64,000 nt of DNA, from the NCBI RefSeq assembly GCF_037325665.1, contig NC_090252.1, positions 11,419,360 through 11,483,359 of the forward strand, in the 5' to 3' direction. The position numbers and the translations under genes were made by a program. This document shows, piece after piece, positions 52,015 to 63,166 of this stretch; position 1 is the first letter of the stretch, and each line of letters begins with the position of its first letter. This DNA comes from Littorina saxatilis. Lineage: Eukaryota > Mollusca > Gastropoda > Littorinimorpha > Littorinidae. The notes under the pieces are model-generated. The model searched no databases. It saw only the letters and a list, made by a program, of their open reading frames with translations, and had not been told where the DNA came from.

Positions 52015-52245
52015 AATTGAATACTGGAAAGAAAAAGTAAACAGCTCATCCACATTAATATTTTACAAAACTGCAGTAAAAAGGTTATCAAACCGCAGCA
52101 TACTTATCAATAGCAGATACAAAATACAAGCAAGCATTGTGTAAACTTAGAATAAGTGCGTATGACTTGAACATTGAAACGGTGAGATATACTAACATAC
52201 CAAAAGAGAACAGACTATGCCTAAAGTGTGGGACATTGGAGGAGA
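52015..52245 (+). mobile_element. LINE C-terminal fragment interrupted by repeats
   Basis: LCKLRISAYDLNIETVRYTN then IPKENRLCLKCGTLEE matches the conserved end of Jockey-type ORF2. It stops at the CAGA tract. GTGTGGGACATTGGAGGA, its last coding bases, recurs at 53453, where the fragment appears to resume. Confidence 0.7.
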
Positions 52246-52421
52246 CAGACAGACAGACAGACAGACAGGCAGGCAGGCAGGCAGACAGACAGACAGGCAG
52301 GCAGGCAGGCAGACAGGCAGACAGACAGACAGGCAGGCAGGCAGGCAGGCAGGCAGACAGACAGACAGGCAGGTAGGCAGGCAGACAGACAGACAGACAG
52401 TCAGGCAGGCAGGCAGGCAGG

Positions 52422-52451
<30 letters not shown>
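52242..52451. repeat. (CAGACAGG)n-type tetranucleotide microsatellite
   Basis: Blocks of CAGA and CAGG alternate. Confidence 0.95.
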
Positions 52452-52452
<1 letters not shown>

Positions 52453-52876
52453 CAGGCGGGGATATAGCTCAGTTGGTAGCGCGCTGGATTTGTATTCAGT
52501 TGGCCGCTGTCAGCGTGAGTTCGATCCCAGGTTCGGCGGAAATTTATTTCACAGAGTCAACTTTGTGTGCAGACTCTCTTCGGTGTCCGAACCTCCCCCC
52601 GTGTACACTACATTGGGTGTGCACGTTAAAGATCCCACGATTGACAAAAGGGTCTTTCCTGGCAAAATTGCTTAGGCACAGTTAATAATTGTCTACCTAT
52701 ACCCGTGTGACTTGGAATAATAGGCCGTGAAAGGTAAATATGCGCCGAAATGGATGCAATCTACTGGCCGTATAAAATTTCATCTCACACGGCATCACTG
52801 CAGAGCGCCTAGAACTGTACCCACGGAATATGCGCGATATAAGACTCATTGATTGATTGATTGATTGATTGATTGA
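52453..52876 (+). mobile_element. tRNA-derived SINE, type 2 body
   Basis: Head GGGGATATAGCTCAGTTGGT, TGGATTTGTATTCAG (anticodon loop TTTGTAT, Thr-TGT-like) and B box GAGTTCGATCCCAGG. The body differs from the 53-kb SINE, with GCACGTTAAAGATCCCACGA, GAGCGCCTAGAACTGT and GCGCGATATAAGACTCATTG, ending in (ATTG)n. Confidence 0.85.
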
Positions 52877-53025
52877 CAACAAAACAAAACAAAGCAAAGA
52901 AGCACACAAGAAAGACCACACAAAAACTACTACAAAAAGGAACTCAAAAGTGACATGGGAGAAACACAAACAACAACAACAACAACAATGGTGCGACTTC
53001 CACCACTTGCTAGTCCCACCGGGCC

Positions 53026-53412
53026 GCGATGTAGCTCAGTCGGTAGCGCGCTGGATTTGTATCCAGTTGGCCGCTGTCAGCGTGAGTTCGTCCCCACGTT
53101 CGGCGAGAGATTTATTTCTCAGAGTCAACTTTGTGTGCAGACTCTCCTCGGTGTCCGAACACCCCCGTGTGTACACGCAAGCACAAGACCAAGTGCGCAC
53201 GAAAAAGATCCTGTAATCCATGTCAGAGTTCGGTGGGTTATAGAAACACGAAAATACCCAGCATGCTTCCTCCGAAAACGGCGTATGGCTGCCTAAATGG
53301 CGGGGTAAAAAACGGTCATACACGTAAAATTCCACTCGTGCAAAAAAACACGAGTGTACGTGGGAGTTTCAGCCCACGAACGCAGAAGAAGAATAAGAAT
53401 AAGAAGAAGAAG
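53026..53412 (+). mobile_element. tRNA-derived SINE, type 1 body
   Basis: Head GGGCCGCGATGTAGCTCAGT and GGATTTGTATCCAG. The shared body has GGGTTATAGAAACACG, CTGCCTAAATGGCGGGGTAA and AACACGAGTGTACGTGGGAG, then a GAAGAAGAATAAGAAT tail. Confidence 0.85.
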
Positions 53413-53835
53413 CTATTCCCACCGCCAAAATAAAAACGTCCTAATTTACTTGTGTGGGACATTGGAGGACACAGAAACAGGACTAAATATATCTGATATG
53501 CGGTAGAATGAGCATTTTGGGGATAAAGTAACTTGAGCTGTAGACCATGCATTTTTCAAAATAATTGTTGTGTGTGTCAAAACACACTCTTTGGCATGTA
53601 ACAAGTACACAAGTTGCTATTTACTAAGAACAAGAATTTGGCTTAATGAGTAATACTTTGGGGGTGCTAGTATAGTGATGTATTTTAGCACTTAAAGACA
53701 AACAATTTGACAAGTCAAAACAGCGTGTCAATTTGTGCGTCTTCTCTTACATGTAATTATGATTAACACAAAAATGTCAAGAAAATGAAACGCCTCTGTG
53801 CTTACCAACAGGACACATACTTTTGGGTATCCATT

Positions 53836-54003
53836 ATTTCTTTTTTTATTTGGTGTTTAACGTCGTTCTCAACCTCGAAGGTTATATCGCGACGGGGAAA
53901 GGGGGGAGATGGGATAGAGCCACTTGTTAATTGTTTCTTGTTCACAAAAGCACTAATCAAAAATTTGCTCCAGGGGCTTGCAACGTAGTACAGTAATATG
54001 ACC
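53836..54003 (-). mobile_element. retroposon 3' tail, same family as 20.73 kb
   Basis: TTTATTTGGTGTTTAACGTC, CCTCGAAGGTTATATCGCGA then a GGGGAAAGGGGGGAGATGGG stretch. Longer than the 63-bp copy. Confidence 0.55.
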
Positions 54004-55049
54004 TTCCTGGCTGGGTATCCATGACAGCAATGTTCTTGTTTATTATTGTTTAAAGAAACCGGAGGCAATTTTCTTAAAACGTGCAGGAGCCATTTGGATT
54101 TTCAACTGTCGTTGCTAAAGGACATTACATTTTACACATCGTTAGGCTTTAATTCTAAACTTTGAGATGATGTTCGTGGAGCGAATTAAAGTGACGGAGG
54201 GCTTTGGTTAGGATTGGGGAAGGTGTCAATCCATGATCATCACCGAACATTTTCAAATGGAAACCTGTCAATGCTACTGTAATTGAACAAGTTACCGAAA
54301 TTGTGTCTGCTTTCATGCGATTGCAACCAGGCCGAAACGATCCCCTTCTGTGCACTCACTCTTTTCATTTAGCTTTCAGTTCTTTAGTTCACTAGGGATT
54401 TGGCTTGGCTTTGTGTTAAAGGTCCTTGTCTATATTTTTATACCGAAATCGCCATTTGACCATTAATATGCAGAGTCTATTATCTACAAATATCAGCAAT
54501 ACACCCCCTTTCGATCAGGAAAGACGAAGCCAGTGTAGCCGTTTGAAAATTCATTGTAGTATTCCAGCGTAGTACTCATAGTAGGATATTCTTATTTGGA
54601 AAATGCCAAGCGCAAAACTCCTCTCAAATCCCGTGCATTTCGTGCGTTTAAAAAAAGCGTGGACAGCGCTCCAGTGTCAAACTGTTGCTGCACTTGTTTG
54701 GGCGTGGCTATAAGCATAGTGACATCAATTTGATTGGTCAGTATTTTTAGGCAAAGCACGTGTTCTCAGCAAACAGAAAACAAAATATTGGAAGCGTGAG
54801 TCACGCTACCCAAAAATAAAATTATTATTTTACATATATTTTTTTTCTATAACTTTTTTCCCCATGGTTCATTCATCATCTGACATAACTTTTTAGCGAA
54901 ATCTAACCATAAGATTATTGAAAAAAAAGCAAACATGTAGACGACCACCTTTAAAAGCAAATAGAAATCGCCATTGTCAACACTTCTCAAAACACACGAT
55001 AACACAATTGTCGCAGCATGTATACAGTTTGGCCACAGCTATTGCCGGG
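54004..55049. other. probable 3' UTR/flank of gene A; no other feature
   Basis: Non-coding. Lies 3' of the gene A stop at 55050-55052 on the minus strand. Confidence 0.3.
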
Positions 55050-55362
55050 TCACTGCACAACACAACCACTCCGCTTGGGTGCAGCTCTGCTTTCATCACG
55101 CATTTCACTCTGGTTTTCAGCTCCCGCATTCTCTGCAACACCACCTTCTTCAATATGGCTGTCATCTTTGCTTTCTTCGTCGTGCTGTTTGCCTTCTGCT
55201 CCAGAGCTAGTATTAGGAGAGGGACTAGGCATAGGCGTGGAAGGCTGATCTTTCTCAATCGCTGCTGCTTCTGTTTCGTCTGGTTGATTTAGGTGTTCCA
55301 ATTCTTGGACACCTCCCTCTGCATCGTCTGTCCTCTTGCGACTAAGACTGCTGACCACTTTG
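55050..55362 (-). CDS. gene A exon 5: acidic cytoplasmic tail
   Basis: Acceptor cggttttcgtgtcttcag. Reads KVVSSLSRKRTDDAEGG, STPMPSPSPNTSSGAEG, HDEESKDDSHIEEGG and ends APKRSGCVVQ at a stop at 55050-55052. Confidence 0.8.
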
Positions 55363-55518
55363 CTGAAGACACGAAAACCGTTACAGAATTATTACGCACA
55401 TAAATGATTGAGCAAAAACATATATAATTTGATAAAGAAATAAAAAAAATACAGAAATAAACGTTAAGTAAAGAAATGAATCAATAAAGGAATAAAACAC
55501 ACAAACACAAACACACAT

Positions 55519-55613
<95 letters not shown>

Positions 55614-56060
55614 AAATAACAATGAATGAGTGAATGGACAAACAAACTCACAACGAACACATTATTCATGACATGAATAACGGAATGTAAAAAAAGGGAA
55701 TAAGTGAATGAATGAGAACACAAAGAAAACAAACGACACATATCGATACATTAATGCATCCATAGCTACATTACGAATGATGGACACATTTAGAAAAAAA
55801 AACATGACTTAAACTAAGCTTTTGAATACATAATTAATATATGAGAACATTATCAAATATGAAAATGAGATGACATACAATCAAACCTAAGACTAGATGA
55901 ACAGGAGATAGACAAAGACAGGATAAGAAGTAGAGATTTGTCACCAAGAGCTGGCTTTCAAGAGTTTGTAAACTTCAAACACACCAAAGCATACACTCAC
56001 AAGAGCAGATTATCTCCCATTGACCATGCAGAAAACTATGCAGTTGTGATAAATGCGGTA

Positions 56061-56119
<59 letters not shown>

Positions 56120-56648
56120 GCAATCTCCCGATATAACCCCGTCGGTTCAATCTTCAAATGGTTCAAAACTACAAACACCGTACCGGTTATGGATTCCTAC
56201 AACGGGATAACGTCACGTGACGGAAAGAATGTCATCACACCATTGAAATGACATTCTTTCCGTCCCCTATAGGCGACGAAATAGGTCAAATTTTGTGCAC
56301 TTTTTAGTGGAAAATGCGTCGACGCCGGAGCGGGTACTGGACCCAGTGCCGTTGTAGTGCAAGTGTACTTTGTAGTGCACTTGCACTACAACGGCACTGG
56401 GTCCAGTACCCGCTCCGGCGTCGAAGCATTTTCCACTAAAAAAGTGTGACCTATAACCGGTACGGTGTTTGTAGTTTTGAACCATTTGAAGATTGAACCG
56501 ACGGGGTTATATCGGGAGATAGCCCACTTACACACATACACACATACACGCATACACGCACACACACACACACATACACACACACCCACACATACACACA
56601 CACACACACACACACTCACATACACACACACACGCACACACACACACA

Positions 56649-56687
<39 letters not shown>

Positions 56688-56700
56688 ACACACACACACG

Positions 56701-56771
<71 letters not shown>

Positions 56772-59700
56772 CGTTTCTGTGTAAACTGAACTTACAACGT
56801 TGCAGGTCTCATTGAACTCGAATTCAACCCTAAAATAGTATTGCATTGTATTGTATGGGGAGATTTATACAGCGCTTGCCGTTCTCTAAGCGCTTTACAT
56901 ATAAATATTAAATTAGGGTGACGTTAAAGATCCCTAACTGACTCCATCTCACTCACCTGCACGAAAACCATTTCAATTTGAAGCCAACTAACAAGAAGAT
57001 CAGGATAACGCCAAGCAACAGGATAATTAGCAGAGCCAGATTGACTTGCACAGCTGAGCACCCATTCTCTGAAAAAGACGATATATCAAGTACATGGTGA
57101 GCCACCAACAATTCAACCTTCTAAAATGCTATACTAACTAATGGTATTTGTCAGCGAATCACTTCATATTTGGTAAACATTGACGATATGGGTTAAGGAG
57201 TTGACAGTTTGAAGTTTATAGCTTAATTGTTTGAGGTTTATGCTATTTCATAACAAAACAATAAAAATAAAAATGATGTGATCATATTTAGCAGGGTGAT
57301 TGCAGTTCGTTTGTATTCCTTTTAGTTACAGCACGGCTGTAGTAATTGTTATACTCACCACATGTTCTTTCATCGACTAGTTGTGTTGCGTGAGCTCCTG
57401 GACAATGACAAAACAAAACAAAAGAAATATAGATGTGTGTATTGTTAATGTTAACGTTATGTTGTTTCTTGGTGTTAATACACTCTTATTGAATGCACAC
57501 TATATTACATTGTATATGAACATGGACATTTAACTTATGCAAGCAACCGGATGCCTGCAACTTGAACAAAACTATATCAATCATAATTATAGTATACATT
57601 CCTAGTCTGCACACACACATGGCTGTCTGTCAGTATTAACTATCACTTTGTTTTTGTTCTTATTGTTTCTTTAACATTAATTTACAGAATTACTAAATAA
57701 CTGTTAAATATAATCACTTGGAAATAAAATGTAAGAAGCGAAATATATCTTATAACATAATATCATACAAAATATAGTAATACCAAGTTTCATTATACCA
57801 TATTAGAAAACATAATAAAATAAAATAAAACGGAACAAGCAAGTTCATAATTATAAGCTTATGCAATCTAATAATTATGAGAAGTTGTACTATTAAAGAA
57901 CATAATGCAAAATATGAAAATAGCTAAAACTGAACACATCTGCATGTGAATGAAAAGAACAATCGAATGTTTACCTAAAACAGCCAGTTTTGGTCTTGTC
58001 TAACAGTAACACTATGGCATGCTGAACGGTGTATGTTACATTCAGAAGCTACCAAAGGCCGTTTCTGAAGCTGTTTTGGCGGGTACTAAGACAAAAAGAC
58101 AATTCATGGCATGACCTCCTTAACACATTGCCTTCAAACTTCCAGAGCTTTGTGCCAACACATGTAGTCAAATACAAGTGACATATCCAGTCATTTGAGA
58201 CATTAGTTATGCTGGTATGCGACATACCAGAAAGTGTTATCAAAATAAAGATGTTTCCTGTCAGCCTGAACAGACATAATGCCTGTATACTTACTCGTTT
58301 GCCCAATACACTAACATAACAATGGTTTCTCCCAGTGGTAGCACTCACCAACCCCGAGAAAAAAACAACCCACAAAAAGTTTGCAGTATTAACTTATTTT
58401 CTTGATCAATAAATGCAACTATGTATGGTTTCTTCAAATGGTATCATTTAATGTCCAAAACGAAATAGAATGCCTGTTAAACCCTGGTAAACTAGTGTTA
58501 CTATTATTTCATCCATTCCTAGCAACATGTACCGAATGTTTTTCAGCAAAGTGGTTTACCTGAGTATCTAACATCATCATCATTTCTGCCAGCACTCGTA
58601 ATCCAAAAACAAAGCTGCCCAAGCTGATTTGCCTAAAAAAAACTTTGTTCAATACCATCATGTTTTCAACAGTGGCACTTACCATTTACAAGAAGAATAC
58701 ATGCATGCTTTGTCCTTTGTATTGCAGATTCATCTGAAGGAATAACATTGCATGTATAGCTTCCTTGAAAGTTTTCTGAGACGTCGGAAATCTCCATTTT
58801 TAGACTGCTTTTCTGGAAATCGACGAAGCGATAACCATCTTCTGCCTCACATAATGACACTGTGTTCCCAGTGAAGCTGCACTTCAAAACCTCTTTGCCT
58901 GATTCAGATATGAGAAAATAAAATCAATGTATATGTCGTGCCAAATTCACGGAATTGCCGAATTCGCGGAATCGGCAACATTTTTGCCCATTTCGCGTAA
59001 TCGGCAAAACGCTGCCCATTACGTGAAATCGGCAGCGTTTTGCCGAAAATGCGGAAAGGCCTCTAAAATGTGCCCATTTCACAAAAGCGACAGCCAGTCT
59101 GTTACTTTTTGTGTCACCAGAACATTGCATTAACATTGTTTTACCTCCCTATTATGTTTTGTATGGTCTATGTTGGTCTGTGTCGAGCATGACTCCGGAA
59201 ATGCACGAAAACTACATTTTTTGCAATAACTTGCCATAACTGATCGATTATTGCAATATCTATCCATTCGAGTATCTAGTTGTCTAAGTGTGATGATATC
59301 TCAGGCATTTGAGAACTTTAAAACCAAAAAGTGGCTGCTGATTTCTCAAAATGGGCAAATTTTAGAAGCCTTTACGCGTTTTCGGCAAAACGCTGCCGAT
59401 TTCGCGTAATGGGCAGCGTTTCGCCGATTACGCGAAATGGGCAAAAATGTTGCCGATTCCGCGAATTCGGCAATTACGTGAATTTGGCACGACATATATA
59501 AGAACTGCGAATGGAACTGTTTTGACTCGTTCAGATAGAGACAGGAACAGGGTGTCATGCACACATAACAATATAGAGACAGGAACAGGGTGTCATGCAC
59601 ACATAACAATATAGAGACAGGAACAGGGAGTCATGCACACATAACAATATAGAGACAGGAACAGGGTGTCATACACACATAACAATATAGAGACAGGAAC

Positions 59701-61335
59701 AGGGTGTCATGCACACATAACAATATAGAGACAGGAACAGGGTGTCATACACACATAACAATATAGAGACAGGAACAGGGTGTCATACACACATAACAAT
59801 ATAGAGACAGGAACAGGGTGTCATACACACATAACAATATAGAGACAGGAACAGGGTGTCATACACACATAACAATATAGAGACAGGAACAGGGAGTCAT
59901 ACACACATAACAATATAGAGACAGGAACAGGGTGTCATGCACACATAACAATATAGAGACAGGAACAGGGTGTCATGCACACATAACAATATAGAGACAG
60001 GAACAGGGTGTCATACACACATAACAATATAGAGACAGGAACAGGGAGTCATACACACATAACAATATAGAGACAGGAACAGGGTGTCATACACACATAA
60101 CAATATAGAGACAGGAACAGGGAGTCATACACACATAACAATATAGAGACAGGAACAGGGTGTCATACACACATAACAACATAGAGACAGGAACAGGGTG
60201 TCATACACACATAACAATATAGAGACAGGAACAGGGTGTCATGCACACATAACAATATAGAGACAGGAACAGGGTGTCATACACACATAACAATATAGAG
60301 ACAGGAACAGGGTGTCATACACACATAACAATATAGAGACAGGAACAGGGTGTCATACTCACATAACAATATAGAGACAGGAACAGGGTGTCATGCACAC
60401 ATAACAATAATGCAAACACTCACTGAGAGGATTTAAAGTGCAATTAATAAACACATCAATCAACAAAACAAATGATCAACCAACTAACCTACAAACTAAT
60501 CAATCATTTAATCAATCAGGAAATCAATCAATGGGAAATGGGTAAACGGTCAACGCATCACAAAGGCCAGAAAACAAACACAAACAATTGCAAGGGAAAT
60601 ACGTGACCCTCCACCACGAAATGAGTCGCATGTCACCTCGCGCGGTTCTGCGCTAGGCTTAATATAAGTCCGGGGAGTGTCTGGTAACAGTGTGAGGGTC
60701 ACCTTAGTCACAGGCTTATAACTCAAACAGTGTTTGCTCTTTTATAAAACGGTTTTCACCACTGGATAGAGCATAAAAAACTCGTTAGGAAAATGTACAA
60801 ATATGAAAATCATGCAAAGGTGACATGCGACTCATTCCGTGGTGGAGGGTCACAATTACATGTTCTTTATCATGACACTGCTAGAACTAACGATACATAC
60901 AACAAACAGTAATTCCAAAGGAGAGCAAATGCGTTTTTGTTAATGGACAAGCACTTTACTTGAGGTGAGTAGGCCTACACCTAAAACAAAACTCCAGAAC
61001 TTACACTAATTTTCTTTTGAATACGTGCCCAAATACATCAAGTAACCGCTTCTGTGATTAGGGTAAGCGTAACACATCACATTACAAATCAGAAAGTAAA
61101 ATTTAAAATGTGTACCCTCAGTTTGCGTTGAAGTATCGAAGGCACGTCGTGAAATGTAAACCCCTTCATTATTGCCAGTGGTAATGTCTTCGTTAAACAG
61201 ACAAGTGACGTTCGCCTTTTCGCCAGTTTTGTACACCCCAGCCACACATGTGATTGGTGACTGAGAGTCTACAACGGAAATGTGGCTAATGACAAGTGTT
61301 GACAGTAGGAATGAGAGTCTTTGGAGGGTAGCCAT
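55050..61335 (-). CDS. gene A: single-Ig-domain type I membrane receptor, five exons, ~297 aa
   Basis: Five exons join without a break. Residues 1-25 are a signal peptide (MATLQRLSFLLSTLVISHIS). About 26-144 form one Ig-like domain: ITCVAGVYKTGEKANVTC, then VLKCSFTGNT, SLKMEISDVSENFQGSYTCN (the D..F.G.Y.C signature) and ACILLVNG. A 13-residue stalk, AHATQLVDERTCENGC, follows. About 166-186 are a transmembrane helix (VNLALLIILLLGVILIFLLV) and 187-297 a cytoplasmic tail rich in Glu/Asp/Ser/Pro without Tyr, ending SGCVVQ. It would sit in the plasma membrane with the Ig domain outside. Ligand and signalling partner are unknown. Gene B is a paralogue on the same strand. Introns hold many repeats. 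Confidence 0.82.
55510..55609. repeat. (AC)n microsatellite in gene A intron 4
   Basis: 100-bp AC tract. Confidence 0.95.
56064..56115. repeat. (AC)n left of the large palindrome
   Basis: Pure AC, ending at the left end of the 56122-56521 foldback. Confidence 0.95.
56122..56521. repeat. ~400-bp palindrome (foldback element)
   Basis: Outer arms ~65 bp (ATCTCCCGATATAACCCCGT ... ACGGGGTTATATCGGGAGAT), inner arms ~70 bp around GGGTACTGGACCCAGTGCCG / CGGCACTGGGTCCAGTACCC, plus a third hairpin (GACGGAAAGAATGTCAT / ATGACATTCTTTCCGTC) in the left half only. No coding capacity. Confidence 0.9.
56524..56767. repeat. (AC)n right of the large palindrome
   Basis: AC tract with ATAC and GCAC variants, same strand orientation as the left tract. 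Confidence 0.95.
56957..57068 (-). CDS. gene A exon 4: transmembrane helix
   Basis: Acceptor cgtctttttcag; donor AG|GTGAGT. Encodes ENGCSAVQVNLALLIILLLG, VILIFLLVGFKLKWFSC; the basic KLK after the helix fits a stop-transfer signal. Ends in phase 2. Confidence 0.85.
57359..57397 (-). CDS. gene A exon 3: stalk (39 nt)
   Basis: Acceptor gtcattgtccag; donor G|GTGAGT. Encodes AHATQLVDERTC. A tiny exon, supported by the phase match on both sides. Confidence 0.75.
57398..58682 (-). other. intron 2 of gene A
   Basis: AT-rich, no repeats or coding sequence recognised. A 108-codon open frame at 58.05-58.38 kb has no coding features. Confidence 0.4.
58683..58892 (-). CDS. gene A exon 2: second half of Ig
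   Basis: 210 nt, phase 1 on both sides. Acceptor tgaatcaggcaaag; donor G|GTAAGT. Encodes the F-strand motif FQGSYTCN. Confidence 0.85.
58934..59494. mobile_element. MITE with ~130-bp inverted ends (561 bp)
   Basis: TGTCGTGCCAAATTCACGGA ... and its inverse end at 59494, flanked by TATA on both sides (TA or longer target duplication). The arms contain internal repeats of an ATTCGCGGAATCGGCAA-type unit. It lies in intron 1 of gene A, 42 bases upstream of the exon 2 acceptor. Confidence 0.85.
59538..60408. repeat. 38-bp minisatellite, ~23 units
   Basis: Unit GAGACAGGAACAGGGTGTCA followed by TGCACACATAACAATATA. Three variants: GGTGTCATG, GGTGTCATA and GGAGTCAT. In intron 1 of gene A. Confidence 0.95.
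61116..61335 (-). CDS. gene A exon 1: signal peptide and first half of Ig
   Basis: ATG at 61335-61333, chosen because it starts a good signal peptide. The exon ends STQTE|G at the donor GTACAC in phase 1. An acceptor-like gttttattcctgttcag about 20 bases upstream suggests a separate 5' UTR exon. Confidence 0.75.
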
Positions 61336-61423
61336 TTTGATAAGCATCCAGGCCTCTCTGAACAGGAATAAAACAAACAATGTTCTTAACAACTTGTACA
61401 ATGTGGTCTGGCTGTTTGGTTGT

Positions 61424-61495
61424 TTGACTGACTGACTGGCTGTCTGCCTGTCTGTCTGCCTGTCTGTCTGTCTGTCTGTCTAGCTGTCTGTCTGG

Positions 61496-61548
<53 letters not shown>

Positions 61549-61553
61549 ACACA

Positions 61554-61646
<93 letters not shown>
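61424..61646. repeat. compound (GTCT)n-(CT)n-(AC)n microsatellite
   Basis: Just upstream of gene A exon 1, about 25 bases from the acceptor-like site. Confidence 0.9.
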
Positions 61647-61650
<4 letters not shown>

Positions 61651-61877
61651 AAATTGTCACAGTCTTAAACGACCTTGAAAGCTAATGCTAGCTGCATTAT
61701 CAAGCAGGCACGATCGTCTCGCGCGCAAAATGTACACAAAAGACCTTTCAAAGCCAGTCAGTGTAACCGTACTGTAGTCATTTTGGAATAAAACTACACC
61801 TGACAACATAATGAAAACTTAAATTATCTAACGATAGGTGATATGCACATAGCCACTGCAAGATATACACATCTTAC

Positions 61878-62005
61878 CTGTTTTACAGTTTGAAGTGGAT
61901 GTTAAAATGTACCCGCTAACGTTTGAAGCTGTGTTACCGGTGATGTAGGCCTTGCGTGTTCTAGTCATACCCGAGCTGTCTTTATCACCCGGGAAATCAA
62001 CATTT
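61878..62005 (-). CDS. exon of a further receptor-like gene (gene D)
   Basis: 128 nt with acceptor cgtttttccccag and donor G|GTAAGA, phase 2 in and phase 1 out. Reads NVDFPGDKDSSGMTRTRKAY, ITGNTASNVSGYILTSTSNC then KT. Size, position and the phase-1 exit suggest an Ig-half exon of another member, but there is no diagnostic motif. Neighbouring exons would lie beyond the LINEs to the right. Confidence 0.4.
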
Positions 62006-62279
62006 CTGGGGAAAAACGAACAGGTATTGATAGACGACACAGGCGCAGGAATGTAATTTTGCTTTATCGAAAGTAATGTTGCCGTACTGAATCACTGTAA
62101 TACCGTTGCAAAAGCGGTTAATTTTCGAAGTAAGTGCGTTTGTTCTGACATTTCATATTATAAGAATTCATGTTTGCAGTGGTAGTGTCGGTGGTGGTAG
62201 TGGTGGTGGTGATGGTGGTCGGGTGTTTCGTTGTTGTTGTTGTTGTTGTTGAGACAAACAGACCAGCAGACAAACAAAC

Positions 62280-62280
<1 letters not shown>

Positions 62281-62358
<78 letters not shown>

Positions 62359-62363
62359 GCGAG

Positions 62364-62414
<51 letters not shown>
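62281..62414. repeat. (GA)n microsatellite
   Basis: GA tract abutting a LINE tail (GATT)n. Confidence 0.95.
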
Positions 62415-62417
<3 letters not shown>

Positions 62418-63166
62418 ATTGATTGATTAAACTTTATTACAGAAGAATGGAGATTTTAGGCGTTGCCTCGTCTTACAATCTGTCCTTGCTAACTAACATG
62501 AATACAAAACAGACATGAAAACAGTATAAGAGCAAAAGAGGTTGACGGCAAAAATAATCGTACATATGATAATAAATGGCATTTAAAGGCAAAGAAAAAG
62601 TTATAGTATTTGATACTATTAAATACAATAACAGCAATAGAAATATGAAAATAGAAATAATGGTAATGATGATGATGTCATAACGATAATAACGGATGAT
62701 GAAAAGGAAGCAACAAACAGCAAGTCAAGTGTACTTAAAAGTAAAGTATAAAAAACAATAATAAAAAAATAAAATAAATAAAAATAAAAAAGTCACGAGC
62801 ACTAGAAACATATGGTCCAAATGAAACAACAACGGCAAGCAAGCAAAATAACAAACAGTAAGTCATTTGTATTTTACAAAAGATACCGACAACATAGCAA
62901 AAGGAAGAAAAGAACTACAACAAAGGATATACCAACACAACAGTAACAACAGAAACAGCAACCCTGAAAAGAGACTGCTATAAGATAACCGGTATGTATG
63001 ATAACATTAGGACGGTTTAATACATCGGAGTAAACCCATTTTGAATCACCACTAGGTTACGATAACGGTGGAACGCTCCACTTGGAATCAGATTTGAAAC
63101 AAATGTCTGTGTATTTGCTTTTTAAAGGCTTTGACTGATGGAATATATTTTAATGCTGTTGGAAGT
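62415..63166 (-). mobile_element. LINE 3' fragment
   Basis: Tail (GATT)n at 62413-62428, 3' UTR, then the ORF2 C-terminus on the minus strand: SLPTALKYIPSVKAFKKQIH and RHLFQI before a stop near 63078. The usual WNSLP box is cut at SLP by the (GA)n tract at 63167. Confidence 0.7.

Noticed and set aside
52453-52540. A functional tRNA-Thr gene
   Set aside because: A and B boxes are present, but it continues into a SINE body and tail and related heads recur in the window, so it is a SINE.
58049-58375. A 108-codon minus-strand ORF in intron 2 of gene A
   Set aside because: No domain, no splice borders, and the phases of exons 2 and 3 fit without it.
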